The position numbers and the translations under genes were made by a program. Positions 7,234 through 16,122 of a stretch of DNA of 64,000 nucleotides are shown here, one piece after another. How positions within the stretch are numbered: the first letter of the stretch is position 1; each line of letters begins with the position of its first letter. The stretch is from the NCBI RefSeq assembly GCF_024580735.1, contig NZ_JANIJX010000007.1, positions 1 to 64,000 on the forward strand, in the 5' to 3' direction. The notes under the pieces are model-generated. The model did no database searches. It worked only from the letters and a program-made list of their open reading frames with translations, and was not told the DNA's origin. Source of the stretch: Brevibacterium moorei. GTDB lineage: Bacteria; Actinomycetota; Actinomycetes; Actinomycetales; Brevibacteriaceae.

Positions 7234-9150
7234 TCAGTTGCCCGACAGGGCCCCGCGCAGGTTGTCCAATACGCCCGCGTCCTCGATCGTCGAGGGCACC
7301 ACGACATTCGCCTTGCCGTCGGCGATCTCGCGCATCGTCTTGCGCAGAATCTTGCCCGAGCGGGTCTTGGGCAGGGCATCGACGATGTCGACCTGTTTCA
7401 GCGCCGCAACCGGGCCCACCTCGGTGCGCACCTGCTTGACCAGCGAATCCCGGATGTCCTGGGGCACACCGTCTGGCAGATTCTTCAACACCACGAATGC
7501 GCGCGGAACCTGGCCCTTGGTCTCGTCGTACACGCCGATCACGGCGCACTCGGCCACGGCCGGATGCGCGGCGATCGCGGCCTCGAGCACACCGGTGGAC
7601 AGGCGGTGGCCGGCCACATTGATGACATCGTCGGTGCGGCCCATGACGTAGACGTAGCCGTCCTCGTCCAGATAGCCGCCGTCACCGGTCAGGTAGTAGC
7701 CGTCGAAGGCAGACAGATAGGAGGAGATGAACCGCTCGTCATCGCCCCACACCGTGGCCATGGTGCCCGGCGGCAGCGGCAGCTTGACGACCACCAGGCC
7801 GTCCTGGCCCGCCGGCACCCGGTTGCCCGCGGCGTCGAGGATCTCCACCTGGTAGCCGGGGGTCGGCAGGGTGGGGGAGCCGGCCTTGAGCGGGTACTTG
7901 TGTAGGCCGATCGGATTCGTCGCGATGGGCCAGCCGGTCTCCGTCTGCCACCAGTTGTCGATGACCGGGATATCGCGGCCCGTGGCCTCCTTGAGCTTCT
8001 CCGTGGTCCACTCGTAGGTGTCCGGGTCCAGGCGCTCGCCGGCCATGTACCAGGCGTGCAGCTGGTCCATGTCGTACTTCTTCATGAGTTCGCCCTCCGG
8101 GTCCTCCTTGCGGATGACGCGCATGGCGGTGGGCGCGGCGAAGAAGACATTGGCCTTGTGTTCGCTGACCACGCGGAAGAAGGTGCCGGCATCGGGCGTG
8201 CCGATCGGCTTGCCCTCGAACAGCACCGTGGTGACTCCGGCCAGCAGGGGAGCATAGACGATGTAGCTGTGGCCCACGACCCAGCCAACATCGGAGGCGG
8301 TGAACATCGTGTCGCCCGGGTGCAGGTCGAACAGGTTGGGCATCGACCAGGCCAGCGCGGTGGCATAGCCGCCGGAGTCGCGCACGATCCCCTTGGGCTT
8401 GCCCGTGGTGCCCGAGGTGTAGAGCACGTAGAGCTCGTCGGTGGCCTTCACCGGGGTGCACGGCGCCTGCTTCTGCGTGGCCTCCAGCAGCTCGTCGAAG
8501 TCCAGATCGCGGCCGGCGACGAGGTCGCCCGGCTGCTGCTCGCGCTGCTTGACGACGACGAACTCCGGCTTCGCGGCCGCCAGCTCGATCGCCTGGTCCA
8601 GCAGCGGTTTGTAGTCGACGATGCGCTTGGGCTCCACGCCGCAGCTGGCCGCCACGATCGCCTTGGGGGCGGTGTCGTCGATGCGCACGGCCAGTTCCGC
8701 CGCGGAGAAGCCCCCGAATACCACCGAGTGGATCGCTCCCAGCCGGGCGCAGGCCAGCATGGCGATGACCGCTTCGGGGATCATCGGCATGTAGATGACG
8801 ACCCGGTCACCCTTGACCACGCCGTGATCGGCCAGGCCCTGGGCGAAGCGGGCGACCAAGTCCGTCAGTTCCGCATAGCTGTAGGTGCGCTTGGTGCCGG
8901 TGACCGGCGAGTCGTAGATCAGGGCCGCGTCGGCGCCGCGGCCGGCCTCGACGTGGCGGTCCAGTGCGTTGTAGGCGACATTGAGTTCGCCGTCGGGGAA
9001 CCAGCGGTAGATGGGCGCACGGCTGTCGTCGACCGCTTTGGTGGGCTTCTTGGTCCACGAGATCAGGTCTGCGGCTTCGAGCCAGAAGGACTCCGGGTCG
9101 GTTGCGGCGCGCGCTGCGGCCACTTCATAGGGATTCGGTGTCGTTGACAT
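7234..9150 (-). CDS. prpE: Propionyl-CoA synthetase (acetyl-CoA synthetase family)
   Basis: A 638-residue acyl-CoA synthetase that activates propionate (or acetate) with ATP and CoA through an acyl-adenylate. The ATP-binding motif YTSGTTGKPK spans 244-253 and continues GIVRDSGGYA, a variant typical of PrpE rather than Acs. NWWQTETGWPI binds the adenylate, YYLTGDGGYLDEDGY is the hinge, and Lys600 in KTRSGKILRK is the catalytic lysine often silenced by acetylation. The start ATG at 9150 has GAGGAGG about 10 nt upstream. It is divergent from the alarmone synthetase with a 208-bp gap. No methylcitrate-cycle genes are visible nearby. Confidence 0.9.
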   Translation of the reverse strand: MSTTPNPYEVAAARAATDPESFWLEAADLISWTKKPTKAVDDSRAPIYRWFPDGELNVAYNALDRHVEAGRGADAALIYDSPVTGTKRTYSYAELTDLVARFAQGLADHGVVKGDRVVIYMPMIPEAVIAMLACARLGAIHSVVFGGFSAAELAVRIDDTAPKAIVAASCGVEPKRIVDYKPLLDQAIELAAAKPEFVVVKQREQQPGDLVAGRDLDFDELLEATQKQAPCTPVKATDELYVLYTSGTTGKPKGIVRDSGGYATALAWSMPNLFDLHPGDTMFTASDVGWVVGHSYIVYAPLLAGVTTVLFEGKPIGTPDAGTFFRVVSEHKANVFFAAPTAMRVIRKEDPEGELMKKYDMDQLHAWYMAGERLDPDTYEWTTEKLKEATGRDIPVIDNWWQTETGWPIATNPIGLHKYPLKAGSPTLPTPGYQVEILDAAGNRVPAGQDGLVVVKLPLPPGTMATVWGDDERFISSYLSAFDGYYLTGDGGYLDEDGYVYVMGRTDDVINVAGHRLSTGVLEAAIAAHPAVAECAVIGVYDETKGQVPRAFVVLKNLPDGVPQDIRDSLVKQVRTEVGPVAALKQVDIVDALPKTRSGKILRKTMREIADGKANVVVPSTIEDAGVLDNLRGALSGN

Positions 9151-9345
9151 GGGGTGCCGATCCTCCTCGATGGGCTGGGGATTGTCTGTAGCGCCCACAG
9201 TAGCCGACGTGCGTTGCATCACGGAAACTGGCGGTACCGCGTCCGAGCTGGTACGCCTGCGCGCACCGCCGGTCGGTTCAACGTGCCGGCCCGTGCGGGG
9301 AACGCAGACCCCCGCAAGACCCAGCCAGGTTTCAATTTCCGGCAC

Positions 9346-9351
9346 TAGGGT
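9346..9351 (+). promoter_or_regulatory. Probable -10 box of the alarmone synthetase gene
   Basis: TAGGGT lies 7 nt before the GTG at 9359 with no ribosome site between, consistent with a leaderless mRNA. Confidence 0.45.
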
Positions 9352-9358
9352 TGCTCAC

Positions 9359-10198
9359 GTGAGTGAGATGACCCCCGACATAACCCCGCGCGAACGCAAG
9401 GTCCTGAGCGAACTCGGCCGAATGCTGGGCCGCGCCCTGGACGGCGGTAGCGCGCCGGCCCTGACCGAAGACGGGCGGGAGGAACTGCGCGGTCGGTTCC
9501 AGGATCTCAAATCCGAGGTCACCCGGTTCCTGCTTCCCTATAAGTTCGGCATCGACACGGTCACGACCAAGTTGAACAATCTGGTCGAGGAATTCGAAGA
9601 ACTGGGCGAGTACAACCCGATCGAGCACATCAGCTCCCGGTTGAAGTCCCCGGAATCCATCATGGACAAGATCAGGCGCCGTGGCCTGTCGGGGGACCTG
9701 GATGAACTGCGGGAGAATCTGACCGATATCGCCGGAGTGCGCGTGGTCTGCAGCTTCGTGACAGATGTCTACCATGTGTTCGAACTGCTCAGCGGGCAGG
9801 ACGACATCCAGATTCTGCAGGTCAAGGACTACATCGCCCGGCCCAAGCCCAACGGCTACCGCAGCCTGCACCTTATCGTCAAGGTACCGGTCTTTCTGTC
9901 CACCGGCCAGGTCGACACCGTGGTCGAGATCCAGCTGCGCACCATCGCAATGGACTTCTGGGCGAGCCTGGAGCACAAGATCTACTACAAGTACGACCGC
10001 GAGGTTCCGGAAAACCTACTGGAGGGCCTGCGCGATGCTGCGGAGTCCGCCGGCCGGCTCGACGGGCAGATGGAGTGGCTGCACATTGCGATCCGCGGCG
10101 GGGACCGCGACACCAGGGTGCGCCGCAGCGCGGACTCGATGCGCGACTCGGTGCGCACCCAGCAGGCACAGCTGCTGCGCCGCGCCACCCGGGAATAG
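9359..10198 (+). CDS. Small alarmone synthetase (RelA/SpoT synthetase domain only)
   Basis: A 279-residue protein with one (p)ppGpp synthetase domain. RLKSPESIMDKIRRRG (94-109), LTDIAGVRVVCSF (121-133), the acceptor loop PNGYRSLHL (164-172) and EIQLRTIAMDFWASLEHK (190-207) are intact. The HD hydrolase, TGS and ACT domains of long RelA are missing, so this is a stand-alone synthetase making (p)ppGpp or a related alarmone from ATP and GDP/GTP. The N-terminus carries about 50 extra residues compared with RelQ. GTG at 9359 is preferred because TAGGGT sits 7 nt upstream; ATG at 9368 is the alternative. It faces the olefin operon. Confidence 0.9.
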   Translation: MSEMTPDITPRERKVLSELGRMLGRALDGGSAPALTEDGREELRGRFQDLKSEVTRFLLPYKFGIDTVTTKLNNLVEEFEELGEYNPIEHISSRLKSPESIMDKIRRRGLSGDLDELRENLTDIAGVRVVCSFVTDVYHVFELLSGQDDIQILQVKDYIARPKPNGYRSLHLIVKVPVFLSTGQVDTVVEIQLRTIAMDFWASLEHKIYYKYDREVPENLLEGLRDAAESAGRLDGQMEWLHIAIRGGDRDTRVRRSADSMRDSVRTQQAQLLRRATRE

Positions 10199-10210
10199 GG
10201 GCCCGGACGT

Positions 10211-10278
10211 CGGAACACGTCGTTTGCCCATGAACACGCCACTGTAGGGCCGTGTCGGCGGGGAAACGACGTGTTCCG
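10211..10278. terminator. Composite hairpin between convergent genes
   Basis: Outer arms of 15 bp (10211-10225 and 10264-10278, CGGAACACGTCGTTT and its complement) enclose a weaker inner stem ACACG/CGTGT. The element fills the gap between the alarmone synthetase and oleD stops. Confidence 0.65.
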
Positions 10279-10281
10279 GTT

Positions 10282-11319
10282 TCAGGCGTATGCCCGGGCC
10301 ACCAGCTCCAGCCCCTGCTCGATCGACACCGCCGGCGTCCAGTCCAGGACCTCACGGGTGCGGCGCTGGTCGAACCAGTGCGCTGTCGACAGCTGTTCTG
10401 CCAGGAAGTGCGTCAGCGGCGGTTCGTCGTCGTGTTCGCTTAGGTTCCAGACCCGTTCCACCGCCGTTCCCGCGGCCCGTCCCACCGCGGCGGGCACCCG
10501 CAGGTGCGGTTCGGCCGCACCTCCGGCGATCGCGATGCGCCGCAGCAGTTCGCCGATCGGCCGGGGCTGCCCATTGGTCACCACCAGGGATTGACCGTGC
10601 GCCCGGTCCACCGCGGTCAGTCCGGCAACGATCGCGTCCACGGCGTTCGTGACGAACAGGGTGTCGACCAGCATCGCCCCGCTGCCCAGGATCGGCAGAC
10701 TGCCCGCCTTGGCGCGGTCGATGATCCGCTCCGTCAACTGGGCATCGCCGGGACCCCACATCAGATGGGGCCGCAGCACCAGCACCCGGAAGTCATCTGC
10801 GTCGGCGCCCAGGGCGATGAGTTCGCCGGCGGCCTTGGTCCTGGCGTAGTCGCCGCGGGCCCGCTGCGGATCCGCCGGTCCCGCGCCCTCGCCCACGATC
10901 GAGGTCCCGGCATGGGCCACCGAGGGCGAGGAGATGTGCACGAAGCGCGGCACTCCGACTTCCCGCGCGGCTGTGACGACATTGCGGGTGCCGTCGATGT
11001 TGACCCGATCGAAATCGGCCGGGTCACCGGCCATGGACACCTTGGCCGCCAGGTGCACCACGGCGTCCTGGCCGGCACCCGGCACGTCGGCGGCGCTCTG
11101 CGCAGCACCGTCCTGGCCGGCCCTCGGGCCCGGAGCGGCGGCGCCGGCCATGGCTCTGGCCACCGCCTCGGAATCGGTGGTGGAGCCCAGCACATCGTGT
11201 GCGCCGTCCACCCCGGAAGGGCGCCGCTGCAGGGTGGTCACCGTGTGCCCGTCCGCGACCAGGGCGCGTGCCACCGAAGAGCCCAGCAGGCCCGAGGCCC
11301 CCGTCACCAGGACGCGCAT
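10282..11319 (-). CDS. oleD: OleD, 2-alkyl-3-oxoalkanoate reductase
   Basis: A 345-residue extended SDR. The NAD(P) loop is TGASGLLG at 6-13, and the catalytic set is Ser131, Tyr158 and Lys162 (DYARTKAAGE). It reduces the beta-keto acid from OleA to a beta-hydroxy acid, the second step of head-to-head olefin synthesis. The ATG overlaps the oleBC stop by one base (TGATG), so translation is likely coupled. Residues about 59-85 are an Ala/Gly/Pro/Gln-rich insertion between beta strands that is not usual in the family. It is the last gene of the ole operon and ends 4 bp before the hairpin. Confidence 0.88.
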   Translation of the reverse strand: MRVLVTGASGLLGSSVARALVADGHTVTTLQRRPSGVDGAHDVLGSTTDSEAVARAMAGAAAPGPRAGQDGAAQSAADVPGAGQDAVVHLAAKVSMAGDPADFDRVNIDGTRNVVTAAREVGVPRFVHISSPSVAHAGTSIVGEGAGPADPQRARGDYARTKAAGELIALGADADDFRVLVLRPHLMWGPGDAQLTERIIDRAKAGSLPILGSGAMLVDTLFVTNAVDAIVAGLTAVDRAHGQSLVVTNGQPRPIGELLRRIAIAGGAAEPHLRVPAAVGRAAGTAVERVWNLSEHDDEPPLTHFLAEQLSTAHWFDQRRTREVLDWTPAVSIEQGLELVARAYA

Positions 11320-14186
11320 CAGAACTTCCTCACCGGACCGCCGGCCAGCACTGTGGCGGCCCAGTCGGCCAGTGCCGAGCGGTCGATCTTGGAGTTGTGG
11401 CGGATGTCCGTGGGGAATTTCGGCGGGATCAGCACGGCTGCCACGTCCAGGCCCAGGACCCGCTGCACCGTGTAGCGGACCTGCTCGGTGATCTCCAGGG
11501 GAGCCTGACCCGGCTCCGGCATCTCGGCGGTGGGTTCGAGCACCACTACGATCGCCTGGGTGCCCACCGGCCCGACGCCCACCGCGGCACAACGGGTGAC
11601 CCCGTGCAGTTCGTCGACCACTGCCTCGATCCCGCCGGGGCCCACGGGGCCCGCCGGCGCGGTGATGACGTGCTGGACGCGTCCTTCCAGCCAGACCCGC
11701 CCGGAGGTGTCGATATGGCCGATGTCATTGGTGCGGTGCCAGGTCAGCCCCAGGGCGGTATCGCGCTTGGACTGCTCATCGGTCTTCCACAGATTGTCGT
11801 AGCCGGCCTTGATGTGCGGGGCGCTGACGACGAATTCGCCCAGCTTGCCGTGGGCTTCCCGATCCAGGAGCAGCTCCTCGGCGGGCACGCCCTGAGAGTC
11901 CAGCGGTGCCAGGGCCAGGTGCACACCGGGGATCGGAGTGCCGACGCAGACCCCGTGATCGTCCTGGTCGGCGGCTGCGGCGGCCACTCCGTCGCGATCG
12001 ATGTCGGTCAGCAGCAGGCCCTCGGTCATTCCGTAGGGCGAATGGATTTGCGCGCGTGGGAACCAGTGGGTCAGCTCGTCCATCAGCGATAGCGGTACGG
12101 GGGCGCCGGCGGAGAGCACCAGATCGATGCGCCCGAAGGCCTCGAGCTGTTCGGCGTCGAGTTCATCGGCGGTGGCCACGACGTTCGTCCAGGCGGCGGG
12201 GGACGCGAAGGCCATGGTGCAGTCGGCCGCGGAGATCGCATCGGCCAGGGCCGCGGCCCTCAGGGTGCGCGGCTTGGTCACCGACATGTCCGGGGTGACG
12301 CTGGTGGCGCCCAGACCGGGTCCGAACAGTGCGAAGGGCGCGAAGCCCGCCACCAGGCCGGATCCGCGTTCCACGTGGAACCGCGAGCCCAGCAGACGGA
12401 TCAGTTCGCCGAGCCTGCGGTGCGTATAGCGCACGCCCTTGGCCGGGCCCGTGGAGCCGGAGGTGAAGAGGATCGCGGCGTCGTCGTCGAGTCCCGGAGC
12501 CTGCTCGCCCACCAGCGCGGCGGCACTGCGGCCCGGTGCCTTCATATCCTGGCGGGGTACCGGGGTACGGGACAGTTCGGTCAGGCTGGTCTCCACGCGC
12601 AGGCCCTTGCGGGCCAGCAGGCCCATGGGGCTCACGGAGATCCGGCGGCCCGGCCAATTGCCGCCGCGTGCCAGGGCCAGGCCGGGGGCCTCGCCGATGA
12701 TCCACTGTGGGTCGGCGGACTTGATCGCCCTGGTCATCCCCGCCGGGCCCAGGCCGGCGTCGGCGACGACGGCCACGCCGCCGGCCTTGAGCACGGCATA
12801 GGCCGCGGCCGTCAGATTGTTGCCGGGGGTCACCAGCAGGCTGACCCGGTCGCCCTTCTGCAGGCCCAGCTGCCCCAGGCCCTTGGCGATGGCATCGACC
12901 ACGCCGGCCAGGTGGGCCCAGCTGATCGCCTGGGCCGGCCGCTTGGTCATATCGACGCTGGCCACGGCGCGTTCGGCGCCGCGGGCGGCCAGCGCGTCGA
13001 AGATGAAGGGCGGATCGTCGGCCTCGGGGTCGGTATCGGCCGCAGCGGCCCCCGCCGGGGCCGAGGCCGCATCGGACCGGGCGCCTGTACCGTCCTGGTC
13101 CGGCGCCTCGGCTCCGGCTCCGGCCGCGGCGCCGGTACCGGATGCAGTGCCGGCAGGGGTGTCCGCGTGGGGGACGTGCTGTTCCAACCAGTCGAAGACG
13201 AGCCCGGCATAGGGGACGTCCTCGGTGAACAGGTGGTTGAACTTCTCGAAGCGGTGCAGGTCAGCCTGCGGCAGGCGCTGGCGCAAATCCCGCAGATAGC
13301 GTTCCAAGAAAACCGGGTCCTTCGGCCCCCACAGCAGCAGCGCGGGACCCTCATAGGCGGCGATGTCCGCACCGATCCGCTGGAGTTCGGCATCGGAGGG
13401 GTGCGAGGCGTCCACCGGGATGTCGGCGACGAAGGCGCCGATCCCACCGCGATCGCGCGGATGTCGATACGGCGAGCGGAAGGCCCTGCGAGTGGTCCGG
13501 TCCATGGATTCCGACAGCGACAGGCTCACCCGCAGGAAAGCGTCGGTCAGCACGGTCGAGGTGGGTAGCAGGCCGCCGGCCAGGGCCGCCTGCAGGGGAG
13601 CGGGCACCGGGGCCGACTCCGGCTGGTGCACTGCGGTATTGCAGCTGATGACCGCGTCGATCAGGTCCGTATTGCGGGTTGCCCAGCCCAGGCTGATGAC
13701 CCCGCCCCAGTCGTGGCCGATCGTCACGAGCCGCTGGGTGGAGGGCGCTTCGGGCAGGATCGCGTGGACCACGGCGTCCAAGTCGCCCACCCGCTCGGCC
13801 AGCCGGCGGTAGCCCTCGCCCCGGGGAGAGGGCAGGGCGTCGTGTTCGAGGCGCTCGGAGTACCCCATCTCCAGCTGGTCCACCGCGACCACGCGCCAGG
13901 CGCCGGCGTTCGCCTCGGCACCGGTGCTGCCCGATGTCCCTGTGCCCGCACGGCGCAGGGACTCGGCGGCCAGCCGGCGCCACATATAGGACCAGGTCGG
14001 ATTCCCGTGCACCGCCACGATGGTGCCGGTCGGTTCGATCCCGGCCTCGCGCAGCGCCGGCAGGGTGTCGAGCAGGTGGAAGGTGTGGGGGCCATCGGCC
14101 GTGCGCACCGTCAGGATCCGCGACCAGCGCGCGTCCCATTCGGGCAGGCCGTCGACTGTGGTGGCGGGCCGTGCGGGAAGCCTCAC
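11319..14186 (-). CDS. oleBC: OleBC fusion: beta-lactone decarboxylase plus beta-lactone synthetase
   Basis: A 955-residue two-domain enzyme. Residues 1-340 are an alpha/beta hydrolase (OleB, haloalkane-dehalogenase-like): oxyanion HGNPTW at 60-65, nucleophile Asp159 in GHDWGG, and His318. Residues about 341-392 form an Ala/Gly/Asp-rich linker. Residues 393-955 are an AMP-ligase fold (OleC) with FTSGSTGPAKG at 574-584. OleC closes the beta-hydroxy acid to a beta-lactone using ATP, and OleB removes CO2 to give the cis-olefin. The start is GTG at 14186, overlapping the oleA stop (GTGA) with GGAG upstream. Such fusions are typical of actinobacterial ole clusters such as that of Micrococcus. Confidence 0.92.
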   Translation of the reverse strand: MRLPARPATTVDGLPEWDARWSRILTVRTADGPHTFHLLDTLPALREAGIEPTGTIVAVHGNPTWSYMWRRLAAESLRRAGTGTSGSTGAEANAGAWRVVAVDQLEMGYSERLEHDALPSPRGEGYRRLAERVGDLDAVVHAILPEAPSTQRLVTIGHDWGGVISLGWATRNTDLIDAVISCNTAVHQPESAPVPAPLQAALAGGLLPTSTVLTDAFLRVSLSLSESMDRTTRRAFRSPYRHPRDRGGIGAFVADIPVDASHPSDAELQRIGADIAAYEGPALLLWGPKDPVFLERYLRDLRQRLPQADLHRFEKFNHLFTEDVPYAGLVFDWLEQHVPHADTPAGTASGTGAAAGAGAEAPDQDGTGARSDAASAPAGAAAADTDPEADDPPFIFDALAARGAERAVASVDMTKRPAQAISWAHLAGVVDAIAKGLGQLGLQKGDRVSLLVTPGNNLTAAAYAVLKAGGVAVVADAGLGPAGMTRAIKSADPQWIIGEAPGLALARGGNWPGRRISVSPMGLLARKGLRVETSLTELSRTPVPRQDMKAPGRSAAALVGEQAPGLDDDAAILFTSGSTGPAKGVRYTHRRLGELIRLLGSRFHVERGSGLVAGFAPFALFGPGLGATSVTPDMSVTKPRTLRAAALADAISAADCTMAFASPAAWTNVVATADELDAEQLEAFGRIDLVLSAGAPVPLSLMDELTHWFPRAQIHSPYGMTEGLLLTDIDRDGVAAAAADQDDHGVCVGTPIPGVHLALAPLDSQGVPAEELLLDREAHGKLGEFVVSAPHIKAGYDNLWKTDEQSKRDTALGLTWHRTNDIGHIDTSGRVWLEGRVQHVITAPAGPVGPGGIEAVVDELHGVTRCAAVGVGPVGTQAIVVVLEPTAEMPEPGQAPLEITEQVRYTVQRVLGLDVAAVLIPPKFPTDIRHNSKIDRSALADWAATVLAGGPVRKF

Positions 14187-15214
14187 CAGATGATCTCCGT
14201 CATCGCGGTGTTCAGACCGGAGCCCACGCCCATGGCCAGCACCCGGTCGCCGGCGGACAGGGAGTCGACCTGTCGGGCCAGGGTGATGGGCAGGGAGGCC
14301 GGGCCCACATTGCCCAGCACGGGATAGGTCTTGGGCATCTTCGCCGGATCCAGGTCGACCGCGCGGGAAATGGCGTTGGAGTGGACGTTGGACACCTGGT
14401 GGGTGACGTAGCGGTCCATATCGGACCAGTCCCAGCCGTTGGCCTGGGCCTCGTGCCAGGCCGCGGTGACCAGTTCCATGCCATTGGACAGCAGGCCCTG
14501 GGTATCGGTGAACATGCCGTTGTGGTCGCCTACGCACAGTCCGTGGTTCCACGTGGCCGCCCGTGTCACCCCGCCTAGGATCCGGTGGCCCTCCGGGTGC
14601 CGGTCTGCCCGGCCCAGCACAGCGCCCGCGGCGCCCGAGCCCAGGGTCAGGGAGGCGAACTCGTTGAGGTACTCCTCGCGCGTGATGCCGTCGCGGGAGA
14701 GCCGGTTGATCGTGGCGCGCTGCACCCGGGAGGCGTCCTCGCCGGCCACGATGAGCGCATAGTCGATCTGTCCCGAATCGATCATCGTCGCGGCCAGCGT
14801 CATGCCGTTGACGAAGCCCAGGCAGGCATTGGCGATATCGAAGTTCATCGCCGAGGTGGGCAGCCCGATCCCGTGGTGGACCGATACCGCGACGGAGGGC
14901 TCCAGGGACTCGCGGGTCACCGAGGTGTTGATCATCAGGCCGATCGACTCGGCCGGGACCCCCGACCGGGCCAGCGCATCGCGGCCGGCCTGGGCGGCAC
15001 CGGCGATGAAATCATGCGGATCGTCCCAGTTGCGGCGCGCGTTCACCCCGGCCACCCGCTGCAGCAGGCGCTTGGGCAGGTGCAGGTGTTCGAGCGTGGA
15101 GGCCAGCTCCTCGTCGAACGAATCGGATGTCACTTCATTGGGGGCCGTGACCTCCACGACCGAGAGAAGAGCCACGTTTGAGTGCCGGAATGTCGTGTTG
15201 CCGTTCAAAAGCAT
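14183..15214 (-). CDS. oleA: OleA, acyl-CoA head-to-head condensing thiolase-fold enzyme
   Basis: A 343-residue FabH-like condensing enzyme that joins two long-chain acyl-CoAs into a 2-alkyl-3-oxo acid. The catalytic set is Cys131 (DIANACLGFVNG), His272 (YVTHQVSNVHSN) and Asn302 (LGNVGPASLP). Glu105 in SLEPS matches the position of the OleA-specific glutamate used for carbanion formation. It heads the operon oleA-oleBC-oleD. The ATG at 15214 has only a weak purine stretch upstream, so the start is less sure. The 168-bp gap upstream is AT-richer than average and should hold the promoter. Product is expected to be a long-chain mono-olefin. Confidence 0.92.
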   Translation of the reverse strand: MLLNGNTTFRHSNVALLSVVEVTAPNEVTSDSFDEELASTLEHLHLPKRLLQRVAGVNARRNWDDPHDFIAGAAQAGRDALARSGVPAESIGLMINTSVTRESLEPSVAVSVHHGIGLPTSAMNFDIANACLGFVNGMTLAATMIDSGQIDYALIVAGEDASRVQRATINRLSRDGITREEYLNEFASLTLGSGAAGAVLGRADRHPEGHRILGGVTRAATWNHGLCVGDHNGMFTDTQGLLSNGMELVTAAWHEAQANGWDWSDMDRYVTHQVSNVHSNAISRAVDLDPAKMPKTYPVLGNVGPASLPITLARQVDSLSAGDRVLAMGVGSGLNTAMTEIIW

Positions 15215-15382
15215 CCGTTCGTAATTTGTGAGCGCTGTGACCGGACAGCCTGAAAAAGTCTGTAAACAATCCTAGCGCGACACCCCTGAACGTCTGCTGA
15301 TCCACCCCGTGAGGGCCGCTACATCCGAGGCGGTGACGTCCGCGGCCGTGCCGGTGGTTCTCCCCGTGGTGTCACCGGCGGG

Positions 15383-15970
15383 TCACACCTCGGCGTCGAG
15401 GAAGCGCAGCACCCTGCCCCACATGAGTTCGGCCAGGGCCGCATCGTAGTCGGGCGTCGTGGGGTCGGCGAACAGGTGCCCCGACCCTGGATAGACGAAG
15501 TGGGAGGCCTGCGCGCCCGCCCCCGCGACCGAGTCCACCAGGGTCGCCACCTGGCTCGATTCGACCCACGGATCGTCGACGCTGTGATGGATCTGGAGGG
15601 GGACCTCGGCCGGCCAAGAGGTGGCCTTGGGCGCCCCGCCGGCATGGAACAGCAGTGCGCCCGCGGCCTTCGGATTGCGCTTGCCCATCGACTGGGCCAT
15701 CGCCGCCCCCAGGGAGAAGCCGCCGAACACCACGGAGCGTTCGGGGACATCGGCGAGCAGGGCTTCGACCTCGGCCGCGGCCCGGCGCGCTAATTCGGGG
15801 AAGGTCGCCTCGTCACGGTAGGCGATCCCGGCGGCGGTGTCGGTGAAGACATGGCCGGAGTAGTAATCGGGGGTGTGGACGGTGTGGCCGGCTGTGCGCA
15901 GGCGCTCGGCCATCTCGCGCAGACCCGGGTTCAGTCCCAGGGCGGAGTGGAACAGTACGACGGTGGACAT
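15383..15970 (-). CDS. Dienelactone hydrolase-family hydrolase
   Basis: A compact 195-residue alpha/beta hydrolase. The nucleophile elbow is GGFSLGAAMAQ with Ser86, the acid is Asp132 or Asp133 in HHSVDDPW, and the base is His165 in YPGSGHLF. Classical dienelactone hydrolases use Cys, so a Ser here suggests a general esterase or lactonase. Acid-triad spacing fits DLH rather than lipases. The start ATG at 15970 has TAGGCT 7 nt upstream and no ribosome site; the open frame further upstream is non-coding. No aromatic ring-cleavage genes are near, so the substrate is unknown. Confidence 0.8.
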   Translation of the reverse strand: MSTVVLFHSALGLNPGLREMAERLRTAGHTVHTPDYYSGHVFTDTAAGIAYRDEATFPELARRAAAEVEALLADVPERSVVFGGFSLGAAMAQSMGKRNPKAAGALLFHAGGAPKATSWPAEVPLQIHHSVDDPWVESSQVATLVDSVAGAGAQASHFVYPGSGHLFADPTTPDYDAALAELMWGRVLRFLDAEV

Positions 15971-15977
15971 GTGGCCC

Positions 15978-15983
15978 AGCCTA
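15978..15983 (-). promoter_or_regulatory. Probable -10 box of the DLH-type gene
   Basis: TAGGCT on the minus strand is 7 nt before the ATG at 15970, without a ribosome site between, consistent with a leaderless mRNA. Confidence 0.45.
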
Positions 15984-16122
15984 CAGGTGCGGTCCCGGCC
16001 GGGGGAAGGACCCGGTGGGCTGATGTGAGCGCGCCGGGCTGATGTAAGAATGAGAAGGTCCAGGGTGGGACTGTTCCGCGGTCGGATGGACGATGCGGAG
16101 TCGGGGAGAAGGGGGAAGGCAC

